Shown here piece after piece: positions 18,666 to 39,500 of a stretch of 64,000 bases of DNA. This stretch comes from Serinus canaria (lineage: Eukaryota; Chordata; Aves; Passeriformes; Fringillidae). Numbering within the stretch: position 1 is the stretch's first letter; every line of letters starts with the position of its first letter. The DNA lies in contig NC_066316.1 in NCBI RefSeq assembly GCF_022539315.1, positions 9,377,501 through 9,441,500 on the forward strand, given 5' to 3'. The position numbers and the translations under genes were made by a program. The notes under the pieces are model-generated. The model was given only the letters and a program-made list of their open reading frames with translations, had not been told where the DNA came from and searched no databases.

Positions 18666-21309
18666 TGTGTAGATACAGAACACATCCTGGTGTGGGTATT
18701 ACCATGAAGGAATGACCAGGAAGTCCCAGCTGTCCCACTCACCTTTGTGCCACATGTCCCAGTAGGGGTGGCTGTGCTGCCTGCCAGTGTGAAGGGACCC
18801 TCGGAGCCAGAGCTGTCACTACAAAGTCAACATATCTGGATAACCTCAGAAAGAATCAGTTCTGTTTCTTTAGGATCTCATGACACTCCTGTGCTTCAGC
18901 AAACTGCCCACCCACACAGGTGGCAGAGAGGATGGACAGGAGCAAGCCCACACTCATCCCAGCCATGATTCACAGATTTGCACAGACACACTGAGTCCCA
19001 CTTTGCTTTGTTCGCCTTTCAGAGCACCAGGGGATGGATATGAGGCAAAAGCCAAAACACAGTGACTGTTTCTAGTGACAATGAGAGCCATTGTGTGGTG
19101 AAAAGGGTAAATTACTCATTTTTTTTTACTTGCTTTTATTTTTTTAAATAATTGCAAAGCACAGACACCATATGCTTTTTGTTGCTGCAAAACTACAGAT
19201 GAGCATTAAAAAGCAACCCTCTGATAGGGAGAACCTGCCCAGCTAAATCACTAATTTCAGTGAAACCAGTGGTTTGACTTAAGACACATCCTTGCTAATT
19301 TCTAAAATTTTTTTAAAATCAGTTTCCTCCATAACACCATTATTTTCTGGATCACAAAATTTTACAGAAAGAAAAAGCATTTTAGTTTTTATTATTTTTG
19401 AGAATTTTTTGCTTGTTTAGGATGACAACGTGTTTCTGCTTACTATAATTTTTGAAAATGATGGACTGACAGTTCTTGATTACCTGCATCCCCAAACTGC
19501 CATGATTTTATACTGAATCCTCCTTTCCAGTCTAAAACAGGCTTGAACCTGACCAGTTGGCCTTGGGAATTTAGGCTCTTCCTGGAACAGCTCTGCCATG
19601 CACTGTTTAGCAACACAACAACACCAGGAAAACAGAAGAAAGGAGGTGAAAGAAAGCTGTGCCCATTTCTGCATGAAACAAAAAGAATATAACAGAGTGT
19701 AGGAAAGGCAGGCCACATTTAGAAGTGCTGCATGTACAGCCAGCCTGTCCTACAGGTGGGATGAATGCCTGCAGCACCAAACCCTCTGGGTTCCAGAGCC
19801 TTTCACTCATTTGTCATCTAAAGGAGGCACCAGATTACAACTGTTTGCTCTCCTGGAGCAGTTCATGCCATGCTGAAGTAGCAGATGGAGGCTGACAGTC
19901 AGGTGTGATTTTGGGATTCCTGCAGCTCAGTCCTGAGGCTGATCAGAATTATGAAGCACACAAGAACAATCATGTTAATAACCTCCTGTGTAGACAGGAT
20001 GCTGCAACTGTCATTCCATCCATGAATTCCCTTTAAGGCAGCAGGAAATAGCCTCTCTTCTCACACATGCCCTCCTCAAGCATGGAGATCATAGCAGAGA
20101 GCAGCAAAGCATATTTGAACCCAGAAAAGAAAGAAGGGAGGGGGATAAATGTTTGGTTTTTTTCCAAGGTATACTTGGTATGGGAAGCCTCACAATCATT
20201 TTACTGCACTGCCAGATGACACTTGCTCCTTTGCCAGACTGCTCTGCTCAGCAGTCACACAGATATTCCAGAGGGTCACAAGTTATACCATAGAAAAGAT
20301 GCTCTGTGTCTGCATTTGTTTCTTACTAAAACAAAGCAAAAACCAGGGCAATAGATTATAAAGAGTTTTGGCCAGTTAATTACCTAACACTGGAGAAATA
20401 CATTGGCCCAATGTTCATAAGCACTTACTTGAGAAAAGTTACAGTGTTTTATTTTGTTCACAAGCATTCAGTTAAGGCAAAATTTCAATGTTCAGCTGTA
20501 GAAAAGTATTCTTTCTACTGCAGTCTTTTAACTACAATGAACATAATAATGTCCCATATAATATGGGGTAAGAAATATTTCAGTCACTGAAATGGTCTTC
20601 ACCATCCTTTTTCTGAAGAAGCTTGAAAATTACAGTCAATAATTATGTTCTCATGTATAAGAACCCCTTCAACCCTTGGAGAGATATTCATCACCTTGTA
20701 GAGATATGATTAAAGTCCCCATTTGAATACTTTAAAACTTTCATTATATGAAAAGCTTTCATTACACAGCCCCAAAAGAACCTAAATTATGATCCTTTTT
20801 TGAGTCTATTTTTTCACAAGGATCAATTTCAAACTGGTGGACACCAATATTCTTTCCAATCTTCCACTCATTTAAGTCCTTAAATATCCCTAATGTATTT
20901 TCAATGCAGCAATGAAACGAATCAAATAAATACTAAGAAGGAAATATGTGGCATTTTTGTTGCAACTTGAAGTTGGTTTTTTTTTTTTTGTAAGAGACTC
21001 CATATTTCCTGTGTTTTCACCAGAAAACCAGTAACCACTCTTCTCCACAAAAAAGTTAAAAAATTTAATCTTTTAATTTTATGCTAAAATTCTGTGATTC
21101 ATCTCCATAGAGTATCTGTCTCATTCCTAACAGTTCACCCAAAGCACTGAAGTAACTTCTGCTGCATGAATTATCATAAATCTCATAGCAATTGTTACTC
21201 TTATTACTGTTACCTTACCAATTCTTGCATTTTCTCCTGCACAAGACCAACACTGATACAACATCACAACTTCAGCAGTGCCACCAGGATGGTGGCAAGG
21301 AAAGGAAAA
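18666..21309. other. TTBK1 intron 3 segment without recognised features
   Basis: AT-rich intron. Contains a 13-base T run at about 20977-20989 and T-rich stretches near 19120-19150. No exon, RNA gene or repeat family was recognised. Confidence 0.6.
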
Positions 21310-21444
21310 TGTAACATTAACAAAAAGTGCAGAGAACTGGGTTTGTTCAGCCTTTAGGAAGGCAATAGAAGGGAAACTCTCTGCTGGTCCAAGCCACCTA
21401 ACATGAGAGTGCCAAGAAGATGGAGCCTGACTTTCCTCAGAGCT
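21310..21444 (+). repeat. CR1 3' end, left half (split by an LTR)
   Basis: The CR1 stretch AGAGAACTGGGTTTGTTCAG...GATGGAGCCTGACT is recognisable, in sense. It breaks off at 21444, where an LTR begins, and resumes at 22671 with GAGAGGCACTGGGCACGAGC. The two halves are collinear parts of one CR1 copy. Confidence 0.8.
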
Positions 21445-22670
21445 TGTCCTGGTTTTGTGGGGGCTGGAGTTCATTTTACTCCTAGTAGCTGTTCCAGTGC
21501 TGTGTGTTGTATTTAGGATGAGAACAGTGTTGATAACACATGAGTGTTTAATTTAGGCTGTTGCCTAGTAGTCCCTACCCTAAGTCAAGGACTTTTCAGT
21601 GCTCCCCTGCTCTGCCAGTCAGGAGCTGCACCAGAAGCCAGGAGGGAGTAATGAGAGACTGGAAAGGTTGATGTCTCAAGATATTTTAGGGTGCACGTGT
21701 GTGGGGCAGGGCAGGTTGGGCGTTGCCCTGGCAGTGCACCCCTAGAGCCAGCATCCCAGCCTGACAGAGCTGCCAGTTGTCCCACTGGAAAAAATGCCCC
21801 ACACCCCATCCCTGGAGTCCTAACCCAGCTCCTGAGTGGCCAAGTGACCAGAAGTCTCACCTGGGGGAAGGGCCCAGGAAGGCCAAGGGTATTTAAAGCC
21901 AAATACATGGCAAGCACATGTCTTGACCCTACCTCCTCTTGGACTTTCTATCATCTGAACATTGGTGGACACAGGAGTTGGTAGCTGTATGTGTCCCTCT
22001 CTGTATCTTTTCTGTCCTTCCCTTTCTTCTTCTTCTAATCCCCTCTTTTTGAGTGACTTAAAATCAAATTTGCTTTGAGTTTGTGAAGCTGAGTGGGCTA
22101 AGCCAATGCTTTGAGAAGTGTTTTGTGTTGATTGAATGCTGCTCCTAGCCTTTAGCCAAAGTTCTCTGATTTTCTAAAGCTACCAGTAAAGCTATTTTGT
22201 TTTTTGGACCCCTTGAGAAGATCTTGTCACTGTTTCTCCTGTGTGTCTAAATGAACAACCGTAAGCCCTGTTAAAAGCTTCATTGAGAGAGTTTTTTGGG
22301 GCCTTGCAGGAGCCCAGCTGGAACAGCTGACCTGAATGGGCCAAAGGGATACTGCTTACCATGGGATGTCATCCTGGGTATACAAACTGGGGCTGATTCA
22401 CCAGGAGCCACAGACCACTGCTTGGGAATGTGCTGGGCATTTCTCAGAGGGTGGTACACATCACTTGTACTTCTTGGGTTTTATTCCCCCCTGTCATTTT
22501 CTTATCTACCTTTTCATTACTACTGTTATTGCTCTTATTTCAATTAATAAACTGTTCTCATCTCAGCCCGTGAGTTTTGTATTTTTGCCCTCCTCCCCAT
22601 CCCATGGGGGCAGGGGTGCTGAGTGAGCAGCTGTGTGGCACTTAGTGCCAGCCAGGGTTAACCCATGACA
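21445..22670 (+). mobile_element. Solo ERV LTR (passerine type), itself interrupted
   Basis: Starts TGTCCTGGTTTTGTGGGG and ends GCCAGGGTTAACCCATGACA, with the TG...CA termini of a retroviral LTR. It matches a common passerine ERV LTR I recognise: TATA-like GGTATACAAACTGGGG near 22377 and AATAAA at 22546-22551, so it is in plus orientation. A 660 bp insert occupies 21649-22308. Flanks GAGCT and GAGGC are a weak, possibly mutated 5 bp duplication. There is no internal retroviral sequence. Confidence 0.85.
21649..22308 (+). mobile_element. Second LTR-like element nested in the first LTR
   Basis: The outer LTR sequence GCCAGGAGGGAG ... GAGCCCAGCTGGAACAGCTG is interrupted by 660 bases flanked by GGAG on both sides (21645-21648 and 22309-22312). 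The insert has LTR-like signals: a TATA box (TATTTAAA at about 21890), a CT-rich stretch, and a polyadenylation signal AGTAAA near 22186. It ends ...TTGCA; TGAGAG near 21652 may be the true start. The family is not identified. Confidence 0.65.
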
Positions 22671-22935
22671 GAGGCACACAGAGAGGCACTGGGCACGAGC
22701 TGCAATATGGGAAGTTCCTATAAAATGTTATTTCTTTCTCCTCCATGAGGATGGTGAAACCCTGGAACAGGGGCCCAAAGAGGTTGTGGGATCTCCATCT
22801 CTGGAGGTTACTCAGAACTTCACTGACAAAAGCCCAGAGCAACCAGATCTATTTCTTTTCTGCTTGGAGCATGGGGTTGTACTAGAGACCTCCAGAGGTC
22901 CTTCCTGAGAGCCTAAATTTTCTTCTGGATCTGTG
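22671..22935 (+). repeat. CR1 3' end, right half
   Basis: Continuation of the CR1 split at 21444. It includes GAAGTTCCTATAAAA, CCTGGAACAGGGGCCC, AGAGGTTGTGGGATCTCCAT and CTAGAGACCTCCAGAGGTCC, and ends near TTCTGGATCTGTG. Confidence 0.9.
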
Positions 22936-25900
22936 TCACATACTGGGAAAAGCCCAGGTGTTATGGTCACTAACCATAACATAACTTGTTTAAGTACTTG
23001 GCACTGCTGGGGTGTCCATGATATGCATGCACAGCTATGGACATGTAGTTGTACAATTGTTCTCACTGGTATTTGGAAAGCTGCAGTTGTTTCTCAATGC
23101 TCTATATTATAGTGTACATTTTACAGCTATCCTCTTCTTTATTTGCCTGTCAGTGTCAGGTTTATCAGCTTATCACAGGTTTTGTATTGGGGGATGTTGA
23201 ATTCACTTCTGTACAAATATTGTAAAGAAACAGAGGATTCATCAGGACTAGCAAATGAAATGAGAGTTATTTTCATCATCTTCTAATTTTACTTGGAAAT
23301 GCTGCCTTTAGCTTGGCAGAGCTGGCTCACATAGACTCCTTTCCTCTGCAGTTACCAAGTTTCATCTCTGGCCAGACAAACCAGCCAGACTTCAGGGACT
23401 TGTCAACTCAGCTGGACAAAGGAGTTTTGAACATGAAAGAAGACAAATTCTCTGCTGGAAGTAAGGCTTAAATAACTACATTACTCAACAGTAATCAGCT
23501 AGGATTTAACCAACTGGGTTAAGCTTGCTAGAGCTTCTGTAATAAATCAATGAACTAATGGACACAAACCCAAAAGATTGGTCATTGTCTCCAAATTAGT
23601 TAAAGGTAAAACTGCCTGACTTTGCACGGCATAATTTCCTCCAGTTGTTTCCCAAAACTAACAACTTGAAGAGGAGTACTGATAATAGATCCCACACAGG
23701 TCAAGACACAACACTACTGGAGCAAAAATTCCACACAATCTCAAAAAATGTGGTTTAAATCCTTTTTCAGCCCAGCCATGACCTTCCCCCACCCAATGGC
23801 ACCATAGTTAGCACAAAAATAATGTGTAACAAATGCCAGTTCATTCAAACACTTCCACATGGAAAAAATGCAGTGATGGATAGAGAGGCTCAAGTTACAG
23901 CAAGTCTGTGAATCTGCCACCCTGTGATGGCCTAAAATCCTGACAAGGGCAATTCACTCTGCTTTCTAGTCTTTGCAGAGAGCTTGCTTACATCCACCTA
24001 GAAAAATATTGTAGAAACATATAAACTGTGTCTAGAAAAGTGAAAGAAACTGAATCACAGAGCATTAAGGCACCACTTTAACACAAAAAACTCACATGTA
24101 ATAAGAGTAATGTAATAAGAACAAAAACCCCTAGGACTAGCAAGTAAGAAAAGCAAGGTTCCTCTTCTTCCAGTATTTTGCTAGAAAACCTTATCTGTCC
24201 AGCCCCAGCAATAAAGAGGGAACAAGAAGTACAGGATCTGCTGTAACAAATTCAGGTACTCAAAAACTACACTGCCTGTGACCATGCTGCATCTTGCACA
24301 ACTACTCAATATGCAGAAGATCTCTGCACTGCAGAATAATATTAATCAGAGTCCTACACAATGAAACTGGTTACACTGAAAAGAAGGCTTTTACAAATAA
24401 AACAACACACTGAAGAGAGCTTAGCAATATCTGGCAGCCAAAAGAGATCAAAAGCAAATACTCAGGGTTTTGAAACCTCACACCAGGGCAACATTGCCAC
24501 TGCAGATGAGCAGAGAACATTGCTCAGCACAAAAATAATCTGGCCATTTTAAATTACAACCTCCTAGGCTGCTCCAAAGAGAATCCCAGCAGAGGAGACT
24601 GAATGTTGTGGCCACATCCATATTTAGAGAGCCTGTGGAGCAGAAGGCACACAAACTGCACTCCTTGTGACAGATCCTTGTGCAGTGCTGTGGTCTCACA
24701 GGTCCCCAAGGTGGTCCCAGAGACACCTACCAAGAAGTGGGTAAGGACAGGGAGAATACCTTTGAATTTAAAGCATCTGCTTCTGAGCCTCACACAGCCC
24801 CAGCTGAGCATCTAGAGAGAACACAATTCCTGGTTTGGCACCCAAGATACTTTCCAAACCTCTCTCTGCAGCAGCCCACTGGATTTAATCAGGGACACTG
24901 GTTTACAATTTCTGCAATTAAGGTTTCTGTTAGAAAGGCAGACTGACAGGGACAGCTCAAGCTCAAGCTGTGCCAGAGCTGTTCTCACAGAGATGTGGCA
25001 TTTTGATTAACCTCAAAGATCTCATAGATAGACTGAGTCTGGGTAGTACTGATGCTCCTTTGCCACCTGAATATTGCTCCACAGTAAATCCAGCCCTGGG
25101 GAAAAAAATCACAGAGGGAGCAGGCAGATCACTGTCCATTTGTATTTCTAACCAGAGGGTTAGAAAAACATTGAAGAGATGGAAAAACATCTGCTCATCC
25201 AGACGTGACAGTACTCTCCCTTCCATATGTTCAGTGATAGGAAACCATCACATTTTTTCTCCTCATGATTCAAAAAACCAGGAGCCTCAGAGTCCTGGTT
25301 TACAAAAGCAATGAGGTTTTAAAGAAAGCCCCCATACTACCTTAAATCATCCCAGCCACCACGTGTCAGTGTTCCCAGAGTGGCTTTGGGTCATGTAAGG
25401 TTTTCTCTGAGCAAACAGACCATGAGGTTCTATTTCAGGAGCATACCCAGTAGTCTCCAGACTCTAAATGAGAGTCCAAACCAAGAAATGCACCCTCAGA
25501 CAGAAGGGCAGATTAGAACCAACCCAAAGCAAAATCCCCCAACTCCATGAAGTTTATAGTGTAAAATCCCCAAGCCATATCTGCTGGAGATGTACAGGCA
25601 TGAGCAACTGCTGCTACCCAGTGATCTGCAGGTACTGCATTGCTCACCAATGGAGACATTGCTTAAGAGGCTGAAACACAGAAAACCCAGCCAAAGCTGT
25701 TCTTGCTCTCTGGATATGCATGTTACTCCTTCACTTAGCCATACAGATCTTATTTCCATTTACTTTTTAATGTATGTGATCCAAAGGCTTGTCTACACAG
25801 CAAAACACTGGCAGGTCCAGCTGCACCAGCAACTTCCTCTGCTGGAGACAATCTGCAGGAAGAGTTTTGTCACTGCAGCTTAGGCTTGGTTTCAAAATGC

Positions 25901-26746
25901 TTGACTGCAAAGTAGAAAATCCCAGGATGTTACAATTGTGTGCAAATGGTACAATCAGACACACACACCTCACTTAAAGATAGTTTTACAGTAGTGTTTA
26001 AGGGAATAAAATGGGGGTTTGGCACAAAAATCGCATTCTGACAGAGCAGCTGTATTCATGCACAAATTCACTGTGCAGATGTGCCCTAACTGTCCCTGAA
26101 ACAGTTCCTGAATTTGTTATTAGTAAGATTTTCAACCCTAGCAGTGTAATTCTCTACTAGCTTCTTTAGGAGCAACAAGACAATGTAAGGCAAACACTGC
26201 TCCAAGGGATTAAAATAAAAAGCTATCTTGTGGTGCTCTGATTAGAAGTGGCCAGATGGAGTAGTACCAGACAGAATGTCCTGAGCCCAGCAAGTCCAGC
26301 CTGGACAAGGAAATATTCTACAGCAACTTTGCGGGACCAGGTGTTGATTTTCACTAAAAAGTCTATGGGAGGCAAGAAAAAGACACAAATGTTGCTAAAA
26401 ACTTCTTGGGTGCAAGTGCAACAACAGGACAACTAAGAGCTTCAGCTCATCACCTGCTGGAGCAAGAAACTCCATAAGCTGACTTCTCAATTGTGTTTCA
26501 CCCAAAGCATAAAAGGCACCATTGCTGGTGTTTCACAGACCCAAGACAGTGAACAGATCTGGAAGTTTGGTCAGAAGACAACTTAGGATCCTTGCAAGTA
26601 ACAATGCAAGTTAGAAAGAATTTTGCCTTTGGGAAACATTAATATATCTAAACAGAGGCAGAAAACTCACATCCACAAAATTCAAATCAAGTATGAGCAG
26701 AACAAAATGACTCTACAGGGCAGGTGAGAGATACTGACATGGCAGT
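22936..26746. other. TTBK1 intron 3 segment without recognised features
   Basis: Non-coding intron sequence. Only short, unsupported open frames are present, and no transposon family was recognised. Confidence 0.6.
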
Positions 26747-26960
26747 GATCTCAGACTATCTCAGAGCCATTTGTGTTGCAAGGGATCTGTTGAGATCATC
26801 CAGTCCATGCCCCTGTTCAAGCAGAGACAGCTAGAGCAGGTTGTCCATGGTCACAATTTTCAGTATCTCCAACCATCTCTCTGGGTAACTTGCTCCAGCA
26901 CACAACCACCCTCACAGCAGAAAGCTACACAAGGGGTTTATCTGAAGGTTCAGAGACTCT
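26747..26960 (-). repeat. CR1 3' end, old copy
   Basis: Antisense CR1 3'UTR. AGGGATCTGTTGAGATCATC followed by CAGTCCATGCCCCTGTTCAAGC is the reverse complement of the family's 3' end. It continues to the block antisense to CTCTGGAGATTTTC-like sequence near 26860-26890. Diverged and short. Confidence 0.8.
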
Positions 26961-34843
<7,883 letters not shown>

Positions 34844-35066
34844 GAATCCCAGGATCACAAAACTGTTCGGGTTGGAAGAGACCTCTGGAGATCACCCAGT
34901 CCAACCCCTCTGCCTCGACAGGGTCACCTAGAGCTGGTGACACAAGAACCCATCCAGGTGGGTTTGGAATGTCTCCAGAGATGGAGACTCCACAGTCTCC
35001 CTGAGCAGCCTGTTCCAATCCTCTGCCACCCTCAATGTAAAGGAGTTCTTCCTCATGTTAAGGAGG
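34844..35066 (-). repeat. CR1 3' end
   Basis: Antisense CR1 3' end, fairly well preserved. AGAATCCCAGGATCACAAAA and CGGGTTGGAAGAGACCTCTG then ATCACCCAGTCCAACCCC mark the tail. CAGTCTCCCTGAGCAGCCTG and GGAGTTCTTCCTCATGTTAA mark the 5' side. Confidence 0.93.
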
Positions 35067-36404
35067 AATGAATATTAGCAACCATGCACCTGAAGCAAAG
35101 GCTTCAGGAGAGTGCTGAAATTCACCTTGGCAAAGAACAAGCACCAATCTGACCAAATTCAGGTTCTGGGGAAATTTCTGTTTGTGCAGGGAGAGACAGA
35201 TAAAAGCTGCAATCATTATTTTCTGAGACACTGGTAAGCACAGGGCATGTTTCAAGTCCCATATGTCAGTTAACCTGCCCATGGAGCATCCCTCCAAAAC
35301 AAGTACATGTGCTCCAGTCCAGAGCTGCAGGAGCACAGCAAAGCTTTCCTTCAGCTGTGACAGAAAGCTTTGGGAGGGGCAAAGGGGTTGTCTCCATTTT
35401 GGTGTCTAATCACAGAGAAAACTGAGCTTCTCCATCTGCTCTCAAGAAGCCAGGAGAATGAAGAACAGTTTGAATTGCTTAAATATAAATAGGCTGCTCA
35501 GCAATTGGCCAGACAGAAAAGTGAAGCCTGAGGAGAATGCTGGAACAAAGTGAAGAGAAGCAATGGGGAGCAACAAGAACAGAGCTGGTTCTAATGAAAG
35601 GATAATATTTTGTCTGAAGTGAGCTATTGAAAAATAACCTATCCACAGCCTGGAACTGAAGTGAATTCAGAGTCCCAAGCTTCTTTAGTCCTCTGCTCTC
35701 CACATTTCATTCCAAAATCACAGGGCCACTGTGAGTGACCACAGCCAGTCAACATAAAAAAACCACTCAGTGCTATTACTGCAAATCACTTGTATTTCAA
35801 ACTAGTGAGGCTTCTGCTGGGAGTTTAATGATTCAGAGTGCTGGTAATCCCAGTTAAAAATTGAGACAATGGTATACATGGGATTTAAATGTTTTTCCAG
35901 CATTTTAAAAGCAAAGCCTATCCAGCTTGCACAACAGGTGAGATAAGAACTAAAACTCTTGATATAATTTGAAGAAGTATCCCAATAAATTTACACCAGC
36001 TAACAACCAGCTAAAATAACCAGCTAGTTAATCATGGACTTTCTGACTCTTGAAGTAGCTGACATTCCAACCCAAAACATTTGGTTTTACATTATTTTAA
36101 TGTAACGCAGTTTATTTATAGTCATGTCTGTAGTATTCTTTGCCACAGTAATTTGAAATCTAAGTTTCTACTAGAACACTATTCAGTCTGCTGCAACAGT
36201 TCAATCCTACGTAAAAATCCTTAGCAGATATAGCCTTCTGAAAACACCACTCAAAAACTCTTCTCCCTGCAGTATCTTGCTGACATGTCAAACCCTACCA
36301 CTCCACTGTTGCTTGCCAGAGGCCGGGATTAAGCAGGGGAGTTGCTGTGCCACTGCAGGAGGAGGAGGAGGTTTGTTTGGGCCATTAGAGCCAGAGCTAC
36401 TCAC
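35067..36404. other. TTBK1 intron 2, part next to exon 2
   Basis: Intron sequence. A GGA-repeat (GGAGGAGGAGGAGG) lies at about 36358-36371, just inside the intron from the exon 2 donor. Nothing else was recognised. Confidence 0.7.
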
Positions 36405-36563
36405 CACTTTCCAGCGATCTTTGACCACGTAGTTGGTCGGGAGAATGTCGACCTGTTCCCCTCCACCACTCATGTTTGGTTCGTCCTTGATGACTGCTGC
36501 TAGGCACTGCATTTGCCAGCCAGAGAGTTTTTCAGTAGCTCCCAGTTTAAATGAGCCATTTAT
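36405..36563 (-). CDS. TTBK1: TTBK1 first coding exon (exon 2; CDS 36405-36512)
   Basis: Tau-tubulin kinase 1 is a brain-enriched CK1-group Ser/Thr kinase that phosphorylates tau and tubulin. This exon has a splice acceptor (CTGCAG) just above 36563 and a donor (GTGAGT) at 36404-36399. It encodes residues 1-36, starting [12 protein letters not shown] and ending KDRWKV, in phase 0. The 13-residue extension before MSGGGEQ is what distinguishes TTBK1 from TTBK2, whose protein starts at the equivalent of that second Met. The first ATG (36512-36510) has a weak context (C at -3, C at +4). The second in-frame ATG (36473-36471) has A at -3. The frame stays open upstream for 17 codons to the acceptor, so the true start depends on the 5' exon. 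36513-36563 is taken as 5'UTR. Gene assignment is from sequence similarity I recognise, not from a search. Confidence 0.93.
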
Positions 36564-39500
36564 CTGCAGGGAAAAAAAGGGGCAGGGGGAATGAATGACA
36601 AAATGATTACAGGTCGCAGTACAAGTACATGCTGCATTTCCACAGGTCTTGCTTGTGACTAAATCAGAAGCAGCCTCTTAGGAAAGAAGGCAAACTCACC
36701 CTGCAAACACCTGAGCTCACTCCATACACAACCTGACAGATACAACCCTGCTCCAAGTCAGCAGCACTAACTAAAGGGTGGCAACCAGCAGCTACACCAT
36801 GCAGGAATCCAGGGCTCTTGGGCTTGACAATGCAATGAGAATCCAACACCAAAATGTTGCAAAGGTTCTCGCTGTTACCAGGTGAAGAAGTCTTGCTTTA
36901 GTAGAGCAGCTGCTACCTCAGCAGCTTTTATGGTTTGCATTGGATGACATCCAAAACAAATCAGAAAGGCTTGCCAGGTATTGCATTCAATAAGCCTAAA
37001 AAGTCTGAATAGGGTAGAAGGACTGTACAGGGCCAGGGTTACAGACACATCACTTTAATCCAAGCAGAGCAGATGGGGAATGTTAGAAAAGGCTTTAGCC
37101 AAGCATAAGTTAGTCCTCCTCATACCCTACACACAGTGCTAAAGATTATCAAATTAAAATACAGAGAGATAACTTGTGCCTGTGACGTTCAGCTTGCCCC
37201 TTTTTCCTGCTTTTATATGGAGCTCCAGATAGCCTATGTTGATATTAATTTTAAGGGGTTTTTGTTATAAATCTTCAGCAAAAATGACTTTCAGAAACAC
37301 ATTAACTTAGCTTTCCTAGAAGAAAATGAATGAAAGAGGCCTAATAAAAGATCTTGCTCAGATATTTTACTGGCTTTAGAAGCAGGCTGTATCTTCTACT
37401 AATCATGGATCTTGGCAATTCTATAGTCATTCCCCAAAAATATGAATACCTTCCTTTCTAAAAATGAGTGTTACTGTAGCACTTTGGTTGCAAACTTAGA
37501 TTAACAACACAAATACCAAATTAAAAAAAAATTCTAGAGCTGGTCACTCAACCATCACATTTCTTCAGGTTCAAAAAAAGGGCAAAAAAGTTACCAGTTA
37601 ATTATGAGCTCAAGCAGAAGAAATAACTCATTCCTTAGCAATAAAAGGACTGAGAGGGAAGGCTGTGAAGGGGCCAGTATGTAATGTGCACAAGGAAGCA
37701 GCAGACAGAGGTATGTCAAAAGTGCAAGACAAAGGATGATCAAATAAAACATGAACAAAAGATCTCAGAGATCTTATAAAAATCTTCACAAAAGAAGATT
37801 TCACTCCAGATATAAAAGATAACTACATGAAAAAAAAGAGCAGCAGACCAACTCAGCAAGAGGGCTGCTGAGAAATGTTCAATTCAACACCTGCTAAAGG
37901 ATAATCAAAATAATAGAAGAGAAATAAGAAAAAACTGGGTATTAAAGAGATTCAGAAGAAAGGTGCTGCAAAATGTTCCAAATTCTCACTGAAAGAGTCC
38001 TGCATCTGTATGGGGTAGCTGTCAATCACTGGGTACAGAAGTAAGAAACTGGAAAGAAAAAGTACCTGCTGTGTTTGGCAGCACAATATTTGTGCTTCTT
38101 TGTCTAATGAGCAAGTGGAATGTCATTCCCAAGTTCCTTTATGCTCCCCAGAACACCTGAACCAGCCATCCCTAAACTACCAGTGAGTACTGAGCACACA
38201 ACCTCCCTGCACATCACCTCAGGAGGCACAGGACAGAGAATCCCTGCAAAAATCTCCCTTAATGTTGACTTTTCTTCTGGTATTTAAAGAAAAGTTAGTT
38301 AATTATAGACTGCCCCAAACTTTTAACATCACAAACAGTGATAAGACAGAGAAATAAGTATCCCCTCCCTACTGAAGGTCTATTCACATCACTTTAGTGA
38401 TGCACCTGCATAGTAAGATTTCAGTCTGGTGACTGTGGTGGAAAGTAATCCCAAGGAATAATTTTGGAGGAGAGACTGACCATGAAAGTCCATGAGCACT
38501 CAAAGCAGGCAAGGTACAATCACTTTCCCTGGTGCACTATTGCACTTTCCTTTATCAAAATTTTAATACATATGTACAAAGATATCATGTCTGTTATTTA
38601 AAGGAATCTGGCTTTGAAATAGAATAAAATCCTCCTGGGCAATACCATGAATAGCAGCCATTTGGCAATATGGAATTACAGAACTAAGTTTACAGATATG
38701 CTCTGGTATCACCAGAGTAATGCAGCCAAAGCAAGTGCCAATTTAATTATAGTCTGAAAGGAATTCCAGGTTATCTATTTTAGATCACAGTAGCAGCACA
38801 AATCTAAACTTTATTCCTGAGATGGTACAAACACTGCAGAAACATGCTCAGGCCTATGGGCCAGGGATTTCCTGCATCCATAGCAAGACATAACACATCA
38901 AGCTGAAAAGCCAGGAGGGTCACAAGGGGCAGAAGAAGCAATGAAGGTACATTTGTGCAGAAACCATCAGCACAGAAGGGAAGAGGCAAGAGATGGTCAG
39001 TGGGAGAGTGGTAAGGCAGATCCTCTCCTTCCCAGTATCCAGCAGAGAGCATCATTTCTGCATGTTAAGTGTTACCCAAGCACCTTAAACCCAGATTATG
39101 CCCTCACTCTCCTGTGAAATGTACCAACTAGTGAATATAAAGAAACATAATTAAAATTACAGTGACTGTGAAACAACAACTTTCAGTTTGTCTTTTCCTG
39201 TAGGAAATGGACAAGATGTCAAGAGATTCTCTACCCCTGTCCTATGAAGTCATGCAAGGAAATTGAGCAAGCTTAAGAGACTCTAAAACTGCCTTCCTAG
39301 AAATAGCAAGTGAAGCACAAAGGAAAGCAGCTGAGAAATAAAAAGTGACAACAGTAGGACCAAATTCCATCTCTTGGCCAACCTCAGCATGAAGAAGTGT
39401 GAAATCAGCTCTTCCACACTGATATCTCCTTCAGCCAACTATATAAACTTTCCAAACATACAAACTTTATTGCTTTATAAATGTAGTCTTGGCATTTATA

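Noticed and set aside
36405..36512. Assignment to TTBK2 instead of TTBK1
   Set aside because: The 13-residue N-terminal extension and the residues in exons 3-6 ([20 protein letters not shown]) fit TTBK1; TTBK2 starts at the second Met and differs at these sites.
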